Source of the DNA: an uncultured Oscillospiraceae bacterium
GTDB taxonomy: Bacteria > Bacillota > Clostridia > Oscillospirales > Ruminococcaceae
DNA: 64,000 bases
Assembly: GCA_934465295.1 (NCBI GenBank)
Contig: CAKSKU010000004.1
Location: 1-64,000 of the forward strand
Direction: 5' to 3'
This document shows positions 32,722-42,073 of this stretch, piece by piece. How positions within the stretch are numbered: the first letter of the stretch is position 1; each line of letters begins with the position of its first letter. Position numbers and translations under genes: made by a program. Under the pieces are notes generated by a model. The model saw only the letters and a list, made by a program, of their open reading frames with translations, ran no database searches and was not told where the DNA came from.

Positions 32722-33657
32722 ATGACAAAGCTGAAAAATATACTGCCTGCCGCACTCGCTGTTCTGACGGTAATGCTTATGACGGCTGCGGCGGAGCTTT
32801 CGGGGGAAAAGGAGATACTTTTCCCCGAGATAGCGGCAATTGCGGCAGGTGCGCTCATCGCACCGAAATTCGCTTGGAAAACGAGCAAGCTGCGGCTGTT
32901 CGTGCTGATATGCATAGGCTCGGTGATGGGACTGCTCATATCGATGTTCGTTCCGCTTACGCTCGGTGCGAAGCTTTGCATTGCATTTTTGGCGGCTTCG
33001 CTGCTGTTTCAATTTTCGGGAACGACCTTTGCGCCCGTTATCTCGTCCGTTGTTCTGCCCGTTATGCTCGGGACAAGCACGCTGGTATATCCGATAGCGG
33101 CGGCTGTGCTGACGCTTCTTATACTTATGGAAAGACTGCTTATTGAGAAGCTTGGGATAGCCGAAAAATCGGAGTTTTCGCCCGAACCGATGCCCGATAA
33201 AAATGTCATTATCCTACTTGCGGCGAGGTGGCTCGTTGGCAGCATTGCGATATTTTTGGCTGTCGGAAACGGGTTCGGATATGCCGCTGCACCACCGCTG
33301 CTCGTAGCGTTCACCGAATTTTGCCGAAAGGATTCTGCGGTGCGGAAAAGACCCGTTTCAATAACGCTTCTGATAGTCGGCTGTGCGCTTGTCGGGGCAG
33401 TGTGCAGGTTTGTTTTTACGCTGCTCGGGTGGAAAATGTTCATTGCGGCAGGGGTGACGATGCTCCTTGTCTGCGTAATTATGAAGTCGGCGAAGCTGTT
33501 CGTTCCGCCTGCTGCGGCGCTGTCCGTGCTGGCGTTTCTCATACCCGAAGAAGCGGTCGTTACATACCCTTTGCAGATAGCGGCAGGAACGGTATTTTTC
33601 GTTTTGGCGGGAAGAATTATCGGGAAAATCCCTGAGCTACGAACGTCTGAACGCTGA
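32722..33657 (+). CDS. Polytopic membrane protein, unknown function
   Basis: 311 aa with about eight to nine hydrophobic segments in two blocks separated by a charged loop near 145-165 (EKSEFSPEPMPDKN). Short Lys/Arg loops suggest an inner-membrane transporter or permease-like protein. I do not recognise a family; the HPP motif is absent. AAAGGGG precedes the ATG. The gene's 3' end overlaps the AraC gene's 3' end by 21 bp on the opposite strand. Confidence 0.8.
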   Translation: MTKLKNILPAALAVLTVMLMTAAAELSGEKEILFPEIAAIAAGALIAPKFAWKTSKLRLFVLICIGSVMGLLISMFVPLTLGAKLCIAFLAASLLFQFSGTTFAPVISSVVLPVMLGTSTLVYPIAAAVLTLLILMERLLIEKLGIAEKSEFSPEPMPDKNVIILLAARWLVGSIAIFLAVGNGFGYAAAPPLLVAFTEFCRKDSAVRKRPVSITLLIVGCALVGAVCRFVFTLLGWKMFIAAGVTMLLVCVIMKSAKLFVPPAAALSVLAFLIPEEAVVTYPLQIAAGTVFFVLAGRIIGKIPELRTSER

Positions 33658-34443
33658 CGGCGTCATTCCCTCATAACGCTTGAAAAGCTTGCAGAAGTAG
33701 CTTGCTGTACAGAAGCCGACCTCCTCGGAAATGTCCTCGATGCCTTTATCTGTGCTGACAAGAAGCTCCTTTGCGGCTTGTATTCGGCGTTTTGCGATGT
33801 ATTCCATCGGGCGTGAGCTTAACGTATCCCTGAAAAGCAGACATAGATACTGCTTTGACACGCCCGAAACAGCGCAGAGATCGTCCATAGTTATTTCCGA
33901 TGCGAAGTTGAAATTGATATAGTCAACGGCTTTCATCAGTGCGGAATTAGGTGCACCCGAAGCTGTTTCTGATGATATCAGACGATAGAACTCAATAAGA
34001 AAATCGTACAAGAAGCCCGATGCGCGGTAGTTACCGAAAACGGAATCCGCACGGAGGGCTTCGTGCATTTTTCGGAAGATATGTTCAAGCATTTTCGTTT
34101 CGGAAAGAGTGAAGATGCTCGGCTCGGTCAGTCCGAAATGCCGCAGGATACCGTCCGAAGCATACCCCGAGGGAACTATCCAATGTATGTCCCAGATATC
34201 CTCGTTCGGAAAGTATTCGTGAGGATAAAATGCAGGCAGGAACAATGCTGTGTTGGGTGGGATAATGTGAGTTTCACCGTCAATGAGCAGAGTTCCGCTG
34301 CCTTTTGTGCAGTAGAGTATCTGCGGATTGGGAAAACCCTCCGTTCGGACGATGTGATCCTGACAGTGCTGCTGACCCATATTCAGAAGAAAAAGCGGAA
34401 GCTCCTTTTCGCCCCGCAGGATAGGATAGTCGCAGAAAAACAA
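33637..34443 (-). CDS. AraC family regulator with cupin sensor
   Basis: 268 aa. Residues 1-140 form a cupin sugar-sensing domain (ILYCTKGSGTLLIDG, LFLPAFYPHEYFP). The C-terminal ~100 residues hold two helix-turn-helix motifs (ITMDDLCAVSGVSKQYLCLLF and DISEEVGFCTASYFCKLFKRYEGMTP split by a linker). It starts at TTG 34443, with GGAGGG upstream. Its promoter overlaps that of the divergent beta-galactosidase gene, the classic layout for a local sugar-responsive activator. Confidence 0.92.
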   Translation of the reverse strand: MFFCDYPILRGEKELPLFLLNMGQQHCQDHIVRTEGFPNPQILYCTKGSGTLLIDGETHIIPPNTALFLPAFYPHEYFPNEDIWDIHWIVPSGYASDGILRHFGLTEPSIFTLSETKMLEHIFRKMHEALRADSVFGNYRASGFLYDFLIEFYRLISSETASGAPNSALMKAVDYINFNFASEITMDDLCAVSGVSKQYLCLLFRDTLSSRPMEYIAKRRIQAAKELLVSTDKGIEDISEEVGFCTASYFCKLFKRYEGMTPSAFRRS

Positions 34444-34480
34444 AATATTTTTCCCTCCATATTCATATTGTTATATTTTT

Positions 34481-34509
34481 ATAATATCATCTATTGACGG
34501 CAAAGTCAA
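34481..34509 (-). promoter_or_regulatory. Promoter of the AraC gene
   Basis: TTGACT and TATTAT, 17 bp apart on the minus strand. Its -35 abuts the -35 of the divergent lacZ promoter. Confidence 0.75.
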
Positions 34510-34522
34510 GATGTGTTAAAAT
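34494..34522 (+). promoter_or_regulatory. Promoter of the beta-galactosidase gene
   Basis: TTGACG and TAAAAT, 17 bp apart. The two divergent promoters overlap between 34494 and 34509, so polymerase binding at one should exclude the other. Confidence 0.75.
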
Positions 34523-34558
34523 GTATTCAACATCATACAACGAAAGGAACAGCTGAAT

Positions 34559-37500
34559 ATGAATATTGAACAGATTTCCGCAAAAGGCTCACCCAAAAGC
34601 AGAATGATATACCATGAAGACCCACATCAGCTCCACATCGGAACGCTTGAAAAGCACTGCTATTTTATCCCCTTTGCAAAGGCGCAGGACCCGTTTGAAT
34701 GCAGGGAAAAGTCGGAGCGTTTTGAGCTTCTCAACGGCGAATGGAGCTTCCGCTATTATGACAGCATCATCGATCTGGAGGACGATTTCGTTGACGTGCC
34801 ATTTACGGAAACGATACCCGTTCCGTCAAACTGGCAGCTTCACGGCTATGACAAGCCGCAGTATACGAACGTCTGCTACCCTATCCCGTTCGATCCGCCG
34901 TTCGTTCCCGATGATATCCCCGTCGGAGTTTACAGCCGAAGCTATCATTACACAGCAGACGGAATGAGAAAAATTCTCGTTTTTGAGGGCGCTGACAGCT
35001 GTATTTACCTCTATATCAACGGCGAATTTGCAGGCTACTCGCAGGTTTCGCACAGCACATCGGAGTTTGATATGACCTCACTTCTGCACGAGGGCGAAAA
35101 CGTCATAACTGCGGCAGTGCTGAAATGGTGTGACGGAACATATCTTGAGGATCAGGACAAGTTCAGATTATCGGGAATTTTCCGTGATGTTTATGTTCTC
35201 TCCCGTCCCGAAAAGCGGCTTGAAAATTACGTTGTAAAAACCGAACTGTCGGACGATAATTCTTCGGCGAGGCTGATATTTACGCCTTACGGCTGTGACG
35301 TTGAAGCCGAGCTTTATGACGGCAAAAATAAGCTTTCGGAGTTCTCCGCAAAGGACGGCGAAACGGTAAGCATTGAAGTTCATGCTCCGAAGCTCTGGTC
35401 GGCTGAAACGCCGAATCTTTACCTGCTGAAAATCATCGCAGGCGAAGAAACGATAGGCGAAAAGGTCGGTTTCAGAAACGTCTGCGTTCGTGACGGCGTT
35501 ATGAAAATAAACGGCAAAGCTGTAAAATTTCTCGGCGTGAACCGCCACGACAGCTATCCCGAAACGGGTTACTACGCTTCTTATGAGCAGATGAAAAAAG
35601 ACATCGTTCTTATGAAAAAGCACAACATCAACGCCGTGAGAACATCGCATTATCCGAATTCGCCGCTGTTTTATCAACTTTGCGATGAGTACGGACTTTA
35701 TGTTATCGACGAAGCGGATATGGAGTCGCACGGCTGTGTTGAGGTCTACAACGACTTTAAGTGGAGCGCCGAAAACAGCTATTGCGGAATCGCAATGCTT
35801 GCCTGCGATGAGCGTTTTAAGGCGGCGATCTGCGACCGTGCGGAATCGCTTGTGAAGCGTGACATAAACCGCCCGTGCGTTGTGTTCTGGTCGCTCGGAA
35901 ACGAGAGCGGCTACGGCGAAAATATGCTCGCATCGGCAAAGCTTGTAAAGTCGCTCGATGATACAAGGCTCGTGCATTACGAAAGCACACACCGCCTTGA
36001 CGAAACTCCGCTCGACGTTCTTGACGTTGTTTCGGGAATGTACTGGGACATAAACGGAATGAAGGATTTCCTCGATAAAAAGGACGAACACCGTCCGTTC
36101 GTGCTTTGCGAATACTGCCACGCAATGGGAAACGGCCCCGGCGACCTTGAAGAATATCACGAAGCTTTCTATTCGAGCGAACGCTTTATCGGCGGCTTTG
36201 TGTGGGAATGGAGCGACCACGCTTGTATTCTCGGCACAGCTGCTGACGGAAAGCCGAAGTACGGCTACGGCGGAGATTTCGGTGAAAAGCACAACGACGG
36301 AAACTTCTGCATGGACGCACTCACCTACCCCGACAGAACGCCGCACACGGGTCTGCTCGAAGTGAAGCAGGTCTATCGTCCTGTTCGTGTTGAAAAGGGC
36401 AAAGCTGACGGAGAATTCATCTTTAAAAGCTATCTTGATTTTGCAAAGGCTGACGAGCTTTTCGACTGCCGCTATGAGATAACCTTTGACGGCGGAGTTT
36501 CGGCATCGAGCAAGGTCGATCTCACGCTTTCGCCAAGAGGAAAAGCTGAAATTTTCGTACCCGAAGCCGCAGAAAAGCGCAGTGAAGAAACCTATATCCG
36601 CTTCATTTTCACGGCAAATGCTGACACACTTTACTGCGAAAAGGGTTATGAAGTCTGCTTCGACCAGTTGAAGCTTTGTGACGAAAATAAGGCTTCGGAA
36701 AAGCCGAAAAATTCCGCCGAAATAAGCGTTGAGGACGAAATTTTCTTTGTACAGATCAGCGTTGGCGAGGTTTCATATCGCTTCAACAAGCGTCTGTCGG
36801 CGTTCGACTCGATAAAATCCGGCGGAAAAGAATTGCTCGGAAAACCGCTGTATTTCAATTTTTTCCGTGCGCCCGTTGACAATGACGTTATGAAAGCCGA
36901 CTGGTACAGAGCGCACCTCAGCGACCACACAGTCAGAAACTACGGTGTAAATGTCGAAAAAACTGCCGACGGCGCAGAAATTTCGCTTCGCCAGTCGTTC
37001 GGCTGGAGTATTCATCAGCCGTTCGCATATATGGACGTGAAGTATCTCATTTCCGCAGACGGTCTTGACATAAGGTGCGATGCGGAGTTCTCGAACAAGG
37101 TAACGTTCCTCCCCCGTTTCGGAATAAGGCTTTTTATGCCGAGAGAATTCGACAGAGTTGACTATTTCGGCTATGGCCCGTACGAAAGCTACTGCGACAA
37201 GCACCGTGCCGACTACATCGGGAATTTCACGGCTTCGGTCGCAGAACTGCACGAGGACTATATCCGTCCGCAGGAAAACGGCTCGCACTTCGGCTGCAAA
37301 TATATGCTCATTTCGGACGGGGAAACGAGCGTGAGATTCACTTCGGGTGAGAGCCTTTCGTTCAATGCCTCGGAATATACCGAGGAGGAGCTTGCGGAAA
37401 AGAAGCATAATTTCGAGCTTGAAAAGTGCGGAAGCACCGTTGTCTGCATCGACAGTCTGATGGCAGGTGTAGGCTCAAACGCCTGCGGTCCTGCGCTTGC

Positions 37501-37570
37501 GGAGAAGTACCGTCTGCCGCTGCCGAAGATCTCGGCTGATTTCCACATTGAGATCGAAAAGCTCCGATAA
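34559..37570 (+). CDS. lacZ: Beta-galactosidase, GH2 family
   Basis: 1003 aa, the long LacZ type. Order: sugar-binding jelly roll (~50-215, with PSNWQLHGYDKPQYTNV), immunoglobulin-like domain, TIM barrel (~315-610) and C-terminal small-chain domains (~735-1000). The acid/base is Glu449 in SLGNESGYG; the nucleophile is Glu518 in LCEYCHAMGN. There is no signal peptide, so it hydrolyses imported lactose or galactosides in the cytoplasm. Regulated probably by the divergent AraC protein. No galactoside transporter is adjacent. Confidence 0.96.
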   Translation: MNIEQISAKGSPKSRMIYHEDPHQLHIGTLEKHCYFIPFAKAQDPFECREKSERFELLNGEWSFRYYDSIIDLEDDFVDVPFTETIPVPSNWQLHGYDKPQYTNVCYPIPFDPPFVPDDIPVGVYSRSYHYTADGMRKILVFEGADSCIYLYINGEFAGYSQVSHSTSEFDMTSLLHEGENVITAAVLKWCDGTYLEDQDKFRLSGIFRDVYVLSRPEKRLENYVVKTELSDDNSSARLIFTPYGCDVEAELYDGKNKLSEFSAKDGETVSIEVHAPKLWSAETPNLYLLKIIAGEETIGEKVGFRNVCVRDGVMKINGKAVKFLGVNRHDSYPETGYYASYEQMKKDIVLMKKHNINAVRTSHYPNSPLFYQLCDEYGLYVIDEADMESHGCVEVYNDFKWSAENSYCGIAMLACDERFKAAICDRAESLVKRDINRPCVVFWSLGNESGYGENMLASAKLVKSLDDTRLVHYESTHRLDETPLDVLDVVSGMYWDINGMKDFLDKKDEHRPFVLCEYCHAMGNGPGDLEEYHEAFYSSERFIGGFVWEWSDHACILGTAADGKPKYGYGGDFGEKHNDGNFCMDALTYPDRTPHTGLLEVKQVYRPVRVEKGKADGEFIFKSYLDFAKADELFDCRYEITFDGGVSASSKVDLTLSPRGKAEIFVPEAAEKRSEETYIRFIFTANADTLYCEKGYEVCFDQLKLCDENKASEKPKNSAEISVEDEIFFVQISVGEVSYRFNKRLSAFDSIKSGGKELLGKPLYFNFFRAPVDNDVMKADWYRAHLSDHTVRNYGVNVEKTADGAEISLRQSFGWSIHQPFAYMDVKYLISADGLDIRCDAEFSNKVTFLPRFGIRLFMPREFDRVDYFGYGPYESYCDKHRADYIGNFTASVAELHEDYIRPQENGSHFGCKYMLISDGETSVRFTSGESLSFNASEYTEEELAEKKHNFELEKCGSTVVCIDSLMAGVGSNACGPALAEKYRLPLPKISADFHIEIEKLR

Positions 37571-37613
37571 ATTTTAAGGATACAAACCTGCTCTTACCGC
37601 AAAACTTTTATAA

Positions 37614-37662
37614 AAAAACGAACCTGTTTTCATTGGGATCCATTTGAAAACAGGTTCGTTTT
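37614..37662. terminator. Long bidirectional terminator, lacZ and secreted protein
   Basis: An ~18-bp stem (AAACGAACCTGTTTTCA with its complement) with A/T runs on both sides, between converging genes. Nearly the same hairpin occurs at 47405-47450. Confidence 0.9.
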
Positions 37663-37710
37663 GTTATTTGATATTCTTGATGAAATTCGGAACAGCAGTC
37701 TGCCGCAGCT

Positions 37711-38619
37711 TTATTTTTTCGCCTTTCTGCAAAATGCAAAAGCCGAACCACCGACTACCGCAGCTATAAAAGCGGAAAGCGCAGGCACTGAAATGCCGTT
37801 CTGTCCGTCAATGCTGTTCTCCTCGGCGATCATGCCTGCCTCTGTGCCTGCATCGTCACTCATCGGCTCGTCACTGATAACGACCGCCCAAGCTGATGCG
37901 TGGGTGAACGCAAGCTCGGCTTTGCCGTCCTCTATCCTGCCGACATCAGTAAGTTCAAGCGTTTGGGTCTCAGGGTCATACCAATAAAGATTTGCATAGC
38001 AGCCGTTGGTTTTGCTGTCAAAGGGCAGCGTCAGCTTTGCCGCAAGACCGAATTCACCGTTGTGCGCAAGCTTGATCTGAACGGTTTCCTTCCCGTCCGC
38101 AGTCTTTTTCCACACCTTTGCGGGAACGACCTGAGCACCCATTCTCACGCCGAGATCAATGTCCCTCGGCTCGGTAACATCATTGCCGTTTATCGCCCAC
38201 ACAATGTCCTTGCCCATATCGATCGCAAGGGTGATATTCTTTCCCGAAAGAGCCGTAAATATCATCTTAGGCACATTGGTCGTGCCGTTCATATCCGTGA
38301 TATCGACCTCTATCGTACCCTCGTCCATGCTGTTTATCCTGTCCAAAATGCCGTACCAGCCATGCTCTCCGCTGTCTGCCTGAGACGGTACATACGACGG
38401 TGTGTAGGTCTGCACAGGAGCAGTTGTGGGAGGCGTTGTCGGTGCAGGCGTAGGTGTGGGCGAGGTGTATTCTAACTCGTAATAGCTTCTGTCGCTCATG
38501 CTGTCGTATATGATATGAGGTTCGTCCTCCGGTAATGCCGCATACGCAGGGAAAGCCGTCATCGTCACCGCAGCGGCGGCACAGGCACAGGCAATAAGCT
38601 TCTTTTTCAATGTTGTCAT
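37711..38619 (-). CDS. Secreted protein with C-terminal anchor
   Basis: 302 aa from ATG 38619 (GGAGG upstream). Signal peptide with cleavage near AYAA, a Pro/Thr linker (PTPTPAPTTPPTT), then a module with MNGTTNVPKMIF, KNITLAI and a final GCYANLYWY...WAVVISDEP stretch that parallels the C-terminus of the 16458-18470 protein. A hydrophobic helix and a short Arg/Lys tail (CRKAKK) close the protein, so it is probably a membrane-anchored surface protein without LPXTG motif. Function unknown. Confidence 0.85.
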   Translation of the reverse strand: MTTLKKKLIACACAAAAVTMTAFPAYAALPEDEPHIIYDSMSDRSYYELEYTSPTPTPAPTTPPTTAPVQTYTPSYVPSQADSGEHGWYGILDRINSMDEGTIEVDITDMNGTTNVPKMIFTALSGKNITLAIDMGKDIVWAINGNDVTEPRDIDLGVRMGAQVVPAKVWKKTADGKETVQIKLAHNGEFGLAAKLTLPFDSKTNGCYANLYWYDPETQTLELTDVGRIEDGKAELAFTHASAWAVVISDEPMSDDAGTEAGMIAEENSIDGQNGISVPALSAFIAAVVGGSAFAFCRKAKK

Positions 38620-38703
38620 AAAAATGTCCTCCATCGGATAAAAAGTATTTCGGAACGCAAGTCTTGCCACTGTTCCGCTGAATGTCAATTGCAAACTTTA
38701 TTA

Positions 38704-38732
38704 ATTATATCATAACACTTTATTTATGTCAA
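38704..38732 (-). promoter_or_regulatory. Promoter of the anchored secreted protein
   Basis: TTGACA and TATAAT, 17 bp apart on the minus strand, 85 bp upstream of the start. Confidence 0.82.
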
Positions 38733-38768
38733 TATGGTATTGTAGAAAAATCCAAGCCGCAAAAACGG

Positions 38769-39605
38769 TCATTCCTCGAGCATATCATAAAAGAAATCGT
38801 AAGCTTCTTCATATCCCTCGAACATATCCGGATTGTCATAGTATAAGTCCTCGGGATCGTCGTAGCCCCATACGCCGTAATCATCGTAGTCATCATAGTA
38901 TTTCCGCTTTGAGGTCATCTGTGCAGGACGCTTTGCCCCGAAATTAGGTCTGCCGTCCGCTGTCCAGTAAGTATAGGTATTAAACTTTTCAACTCTTTCA
39001 ACATAATATCCGTATGCATCCGGGTCGTATCTTGCAACCACTGTAAGAACCAGCTCTTTGCCATCATCAGAGTACCATGAATATTTTCGTATTCTGCTGT
39101 CTTTGCCTTTTCTGTAATCATCATCATCTGTGACCTTATCATATTGACCGGCGAGAGTATCTCTTATATATTTTGTGTCCATTCCGACATACGGCAGCAT
39201 ATTTTTCACTTCCGCACGGAACTCTTCTTCAAGCTTTTTCTCTTTTTCTGCCTGCTCGGCAAGCCTTTCCTGATGCTTTTGCTCAACTATTCTGTGTTCT
39301 TCATTTACCCACTCGTAAAAATCGCCCCTGTAACTTTCGGATATCCTGTCTATATAGTAATATCCGCCGTCAGAATCGTCTTTCGCCTGCAAATACTTTG
39401 AGAAATAATAAAGCTTCTCGCTGTTTTTATAATCCATATTATCCGAAAAAATCTTTTCTGCCTGCTCATAATTGCCCTGTTCAAGCTTTTTCAGACCACT
39501 CTGATAATTAATAAGTTCAGCAACAAACTGCCAAATGATCAGAGCAATTATTGCCACTATGACCCACACGCAAACAGTTATCTTTTTAGCTGTGCTTTTA
39601 TCCAT
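38769..39605 (-). CDS. Membrane-anchored coiled-coil protein, unknown function
   Basis: 278 aa. One N-terminal membrane helix (~10-30) with a short cytoplasmic Lys-rich start, then a TPR-like helical stretch (GNYEQAEKIFSDN...KNSEKLYYFSKYLQAKD), a charged coiled coil (~105-130), and an acidic Tyr/Asp-rich C-terminus (YYDDYDDYGVWGYDD). No family is recognised. It starts 15 bp after the PMT-type glycosyltransferase with GGGAGG, so it is probably co-transcribed and may serve the same surface pathway; that is inference. Confidence 0.8.
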   Translation of the reverse strand: MDKSTAKKITVCVWVIVAIIALIIWQFVAELINYQSGLKKLEQGNYEQAEKIFSDNMDYKNSEKLYYFSKYLQAKDDSDGGYYYIDRISESYRGDFYEWVNEEHRIVEQKHQERLAEQAEKEKKLEEEFRAEVKNMLPYVGMDTKYIRDTLAGQYDKVTDDDDYRKGKDSRIRKYSWYSDDGKELVLTVVARYDPDAYGYYVERVEKFNTYTYWTADGRPNFGAKRPAQMTSKRKYYDDYDDYGVWGYDDPEDLYYDNPDMFEGYEEAYDFFYDMLEE

Positions 39606-39620
39606 TAAAATACCCTCCCA

Positions 39621-41873
39621 TTATTCAAACACCCAAGTCGGAAGCCATTCGAGCCAATGCACATATCCCCTGTCTGCCGCCGTTCCCGAGATAACGGGGA
39701 AGAACATTACAAACATCGCAAGCGAAGCACACAAAAGCACAGTTCCGCTGCGCATCGGTTTTTTCATCTGCATCAGGCTCATGCATATCATCGGGCAGAA
39801 AAGCGTTATGCAGACGAAATACTGATAGATGAACACCGTTCTGTGAATGAACAGCCACGGCATGAGCATTGCCAAAAACGCAATGACAAGCACTCTTGAC
39901 ATTCTGCTGTTTTTCACCCTCCAAAGATAAAAATTATGCAGGAACGCCGCCAAGCCTACCATGAGTATGATCGGGTTTCCGAACGTCACAACGGTGCGCA
40001 CCGAGCCGTTTTCGGCACGATCAAAAGAATCAAGAAGCGGCTGTTTGTCGATGAGCCATTCATACCATTCGGACGAATATGGGTGCGAAGCCGTTGCTCC
40101 CGAATGATAGTTGAGCATACTTACAGAGTTTGAAACGGCGTGTTCGATAAAGCTTTTGTCGGTGTAAACTTCGCTGAACTGAATATACGAAAGGCTGTAA
40201 ACTGTGGCAGGAATGATTATGAATGAAACAATGCACACGGTGAACAGCCTTGAAAGCATCGGGATATTTTTCATAACGCCGCCGCTTTCCGAGCATTTTT
40301 CAAAAACATCTGCGAAAAATATCACAGCTATCCCGAACGCCGCATATATTCCCGTCCACTTTGTCGAAACTGCAAGAGCCGTCGATATCCCGCAGAGGAG
40401 CAGCCATACATACTGCCCTGACAGCGTTTTCTCCTGCGTGAAGCTGTACATAAAAAAGAACATCAGCATTATGAAAAGTGCGGCAATAATGTCAATCGTT
40501 GCGATCCTTGAAAGCGTGCAGTGCATAAACTCCGTGCAGAAAAGCACCGTTCCGACGAACGCAATATCCGTTCTTCCTGCGATCTTTCGGCAGAAAAGAT
40601 ACATCAGCGGCACAGTCAGCGTTCCGCACACAGCCGAGGCAAATCTCCAGCCGAACGGCGTCATTCCGAACGCCGCAATGCCGAGCGAAATTATCGTTTT
40701 TCCGAGCGGAGGGTGCGTATTCTCATATATCGGCAGATCGTTCAGAAATTCATACGCCGTTCTGCCGTGATAAATTTCGTCAAACATCATTCCGCAGTAA
40801 TATGAATCGTATTCGGGGAAAAGCGTCTGCTCGTCGAAAAGCTCGGGGTATTCCGCACTGTTTATCGGCATTATCACGCTCCCGTCCATACCGACAACAG
40901 CGATCTCTCGGATATAACTCTCCGAAGCATCGGTGAAAACTATGCCGATATAGCGTGTATTCCAGCTCATCGGAACGCTGTTCCAGGAAAAAGCCGTTTT
41001 CAGCTCAGCTTCCTTTTCGACCAATACCCACTCATCGGTGACTTCATTGAAAACGGACAGCGCAATATCCACGTTGCTTACTTGCCCAAGGAAAAAGTTG
41101 AGGTGCGCCACCTCCATGTATTCGCCGAGATCGAGAACTATCTCCTTTTTTTCGTTCTCACCCGAGAAGCTCATCTCCGTCTGCGGCGCATCGGGACTGC
41201 CAAGCCGGAAAAACACAGCCGCCGCATATAACGCCGTCAGAACGAGCATCAGAACGGTGTCTTTTTTGCCGATTTTTTTATGAGCCGAAACGGTCGGAGC
41301 TTTTTCAGCCGAAGCATTTTTTTCCGAAAGCTTTTCCGCCGCAAATATTACCGCCGAGACCGCCGCAATCATCCCAGCTGCTGCAAGCACGGCATATCCC
41401 GAGAGCTTTGTCCCGAGCAGAAAAAGATACTCGCCGACCGTAAGCAATATATATCCGATCAAAAGCTTCCTGTCACCGAAACTGCGTTTTTGGGCGGCAA
41501 TATACGCAAAGGTCAGCACCGCCGCAGTGATAAACGAAGCGAAAATATACCTCAGCTCACCGTCTGCGACTCCTGCGATCGGCAGCGGAGCGAACATATA
41601 CAGCACCGCCGCAGTTTTGCCTGCTTTTGCGCCGGATTTCTTATAAAAAATCAACCCCAAAGCCGCAATTATGAGCGTATCGACTGCAAAAGCTATGTAA
41701 TTTTCAGCAGTTCTGTTTTCCGTCATAAAAAGAGGACAAAGCCTTGCAAGAGCAAAAAATACAGCCATTCCAAGAGCCGAATATCCGCCGAAAGTGCCGC
41801 TTTTGAGTCTTTTCCCGAGCAGAAAATAATATATAACACACACTATTCCGGTGTAAACAATTACCGATAACAA
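39621..41873 (-). CDS. PMT/GT39-type membrane glycosyltransferase
   Basis: 750 aa with many membrane helices. The C-terminal two thirds matches the protein O-mannosyltransferase family: the Asp-Glu catalytic pair in FDEIYHGRTAYEFL, ENTHPPLGKTIIS, FGWRFASAVCGTL and TEFMHCTLSRIATIDI. The N-terminal ~240 residues add extra helices and a beta-rich outer domain (~225-330). The family transfers a sugar from a polyprenyl-phosphate donor to protein or another acceptor on the outer face. It starts at TTG 41873 with AAGGGAAG upstream. The divergent GtrB-like gene could make the donor. Confidence 0.9.
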   Translation of the reverse strand: MLSVIVYTGIVCVIYYFLLGKRLKSGTFGGYSALGMAVFFALARLCPLFMTENRTAENYIAFAVDTLIIAALGLIFYKKSGAKAGKTAAVLYMFAPLPIAGVADGELRYIFASFITAAVLTFAYIAAQKRSFGDRKLLIGYILLTVGEYLFLLGTKLSGYAVLAAAGMIAAVSAVIFAAEKLSEKNASAEKAPTVSAHKKIGKKDTVLMLVLTALYAAAVFFRLGSPDAPQTEMSFSGENEKKEIVLDLGEYMEVAHLNFFLGQVSNVDIALSVFNEVTDEWVLVEKEAELKTAFSWNSVPMSWNTRYIGIVFTDASESYIREIAVVGMDGSVIMPINSAEYPELFDEQTLFPEYDSYYCGMMFDEIYHGRTAYEFLNDLPIYENTHPPLGKTIISLGIAAFGMTPFGWRFASAVCGTLTVPLMYLFCRKIAGRTDIAFVGTVLFCTEFMHCTLSRIATIDIIAALFIMLMFFFMYSFTQEKTLSGQYVWLLLCGISTALAVSTKWTGIYAAFGIAVIFFADVFEKCSESGGVMKNIPMLSRLFTVCIVSFIIIPATVYSLSYIQFSEVYTDKSFIEHAVSNSVSMLNYHSGATASHPYSSEWYEWLIDKQPLLDSFDRAENGSVRTVVTFGNPIILMVGLAAFLHNFYLWRVKNSRMSRVLVIAFLAMLMPWLFIHRTVFIYQYFVCITLFCPMICMSLMQMKKPMRSGTVLLCASLAMFVMFFPVISGTAADRGYVHWLEWLPTWVFE

Positions 41874-42011
41874 ACCCAGACTTCCCTTGCTGTGAATTTA
41901 GACCAAACACCGTTTAAATGCGAAAATTTCACGCTGGTGCTCCCAAAGATGCTTGATATTACAAGTATATCACATTTATGAACAAAAGACAATATATTTT
42001 TTAAAACTATA

Positions 42012-42040
42012 TTGACAAAGCAGCGGCTATAATTTATAAT
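42012..42040 (+). promoter_or_regulatory. Promoter of the GtrB-like gene
   Basis: TTGACA and TATAAT with a 17-bp spacer, 33 bp before the start. Confidence 0.82.
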
Positions 42041-42073
42041 TTTTATAAGAAAATATGTAAAGGTCGAAAAAAT

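Noticed and set aside
35168..36346. 392-codon minus-strand frame inside lacZ
   Set aside because: Shadow of the GH2 catalytic domain coding strand; composition is typical of antisense frames.
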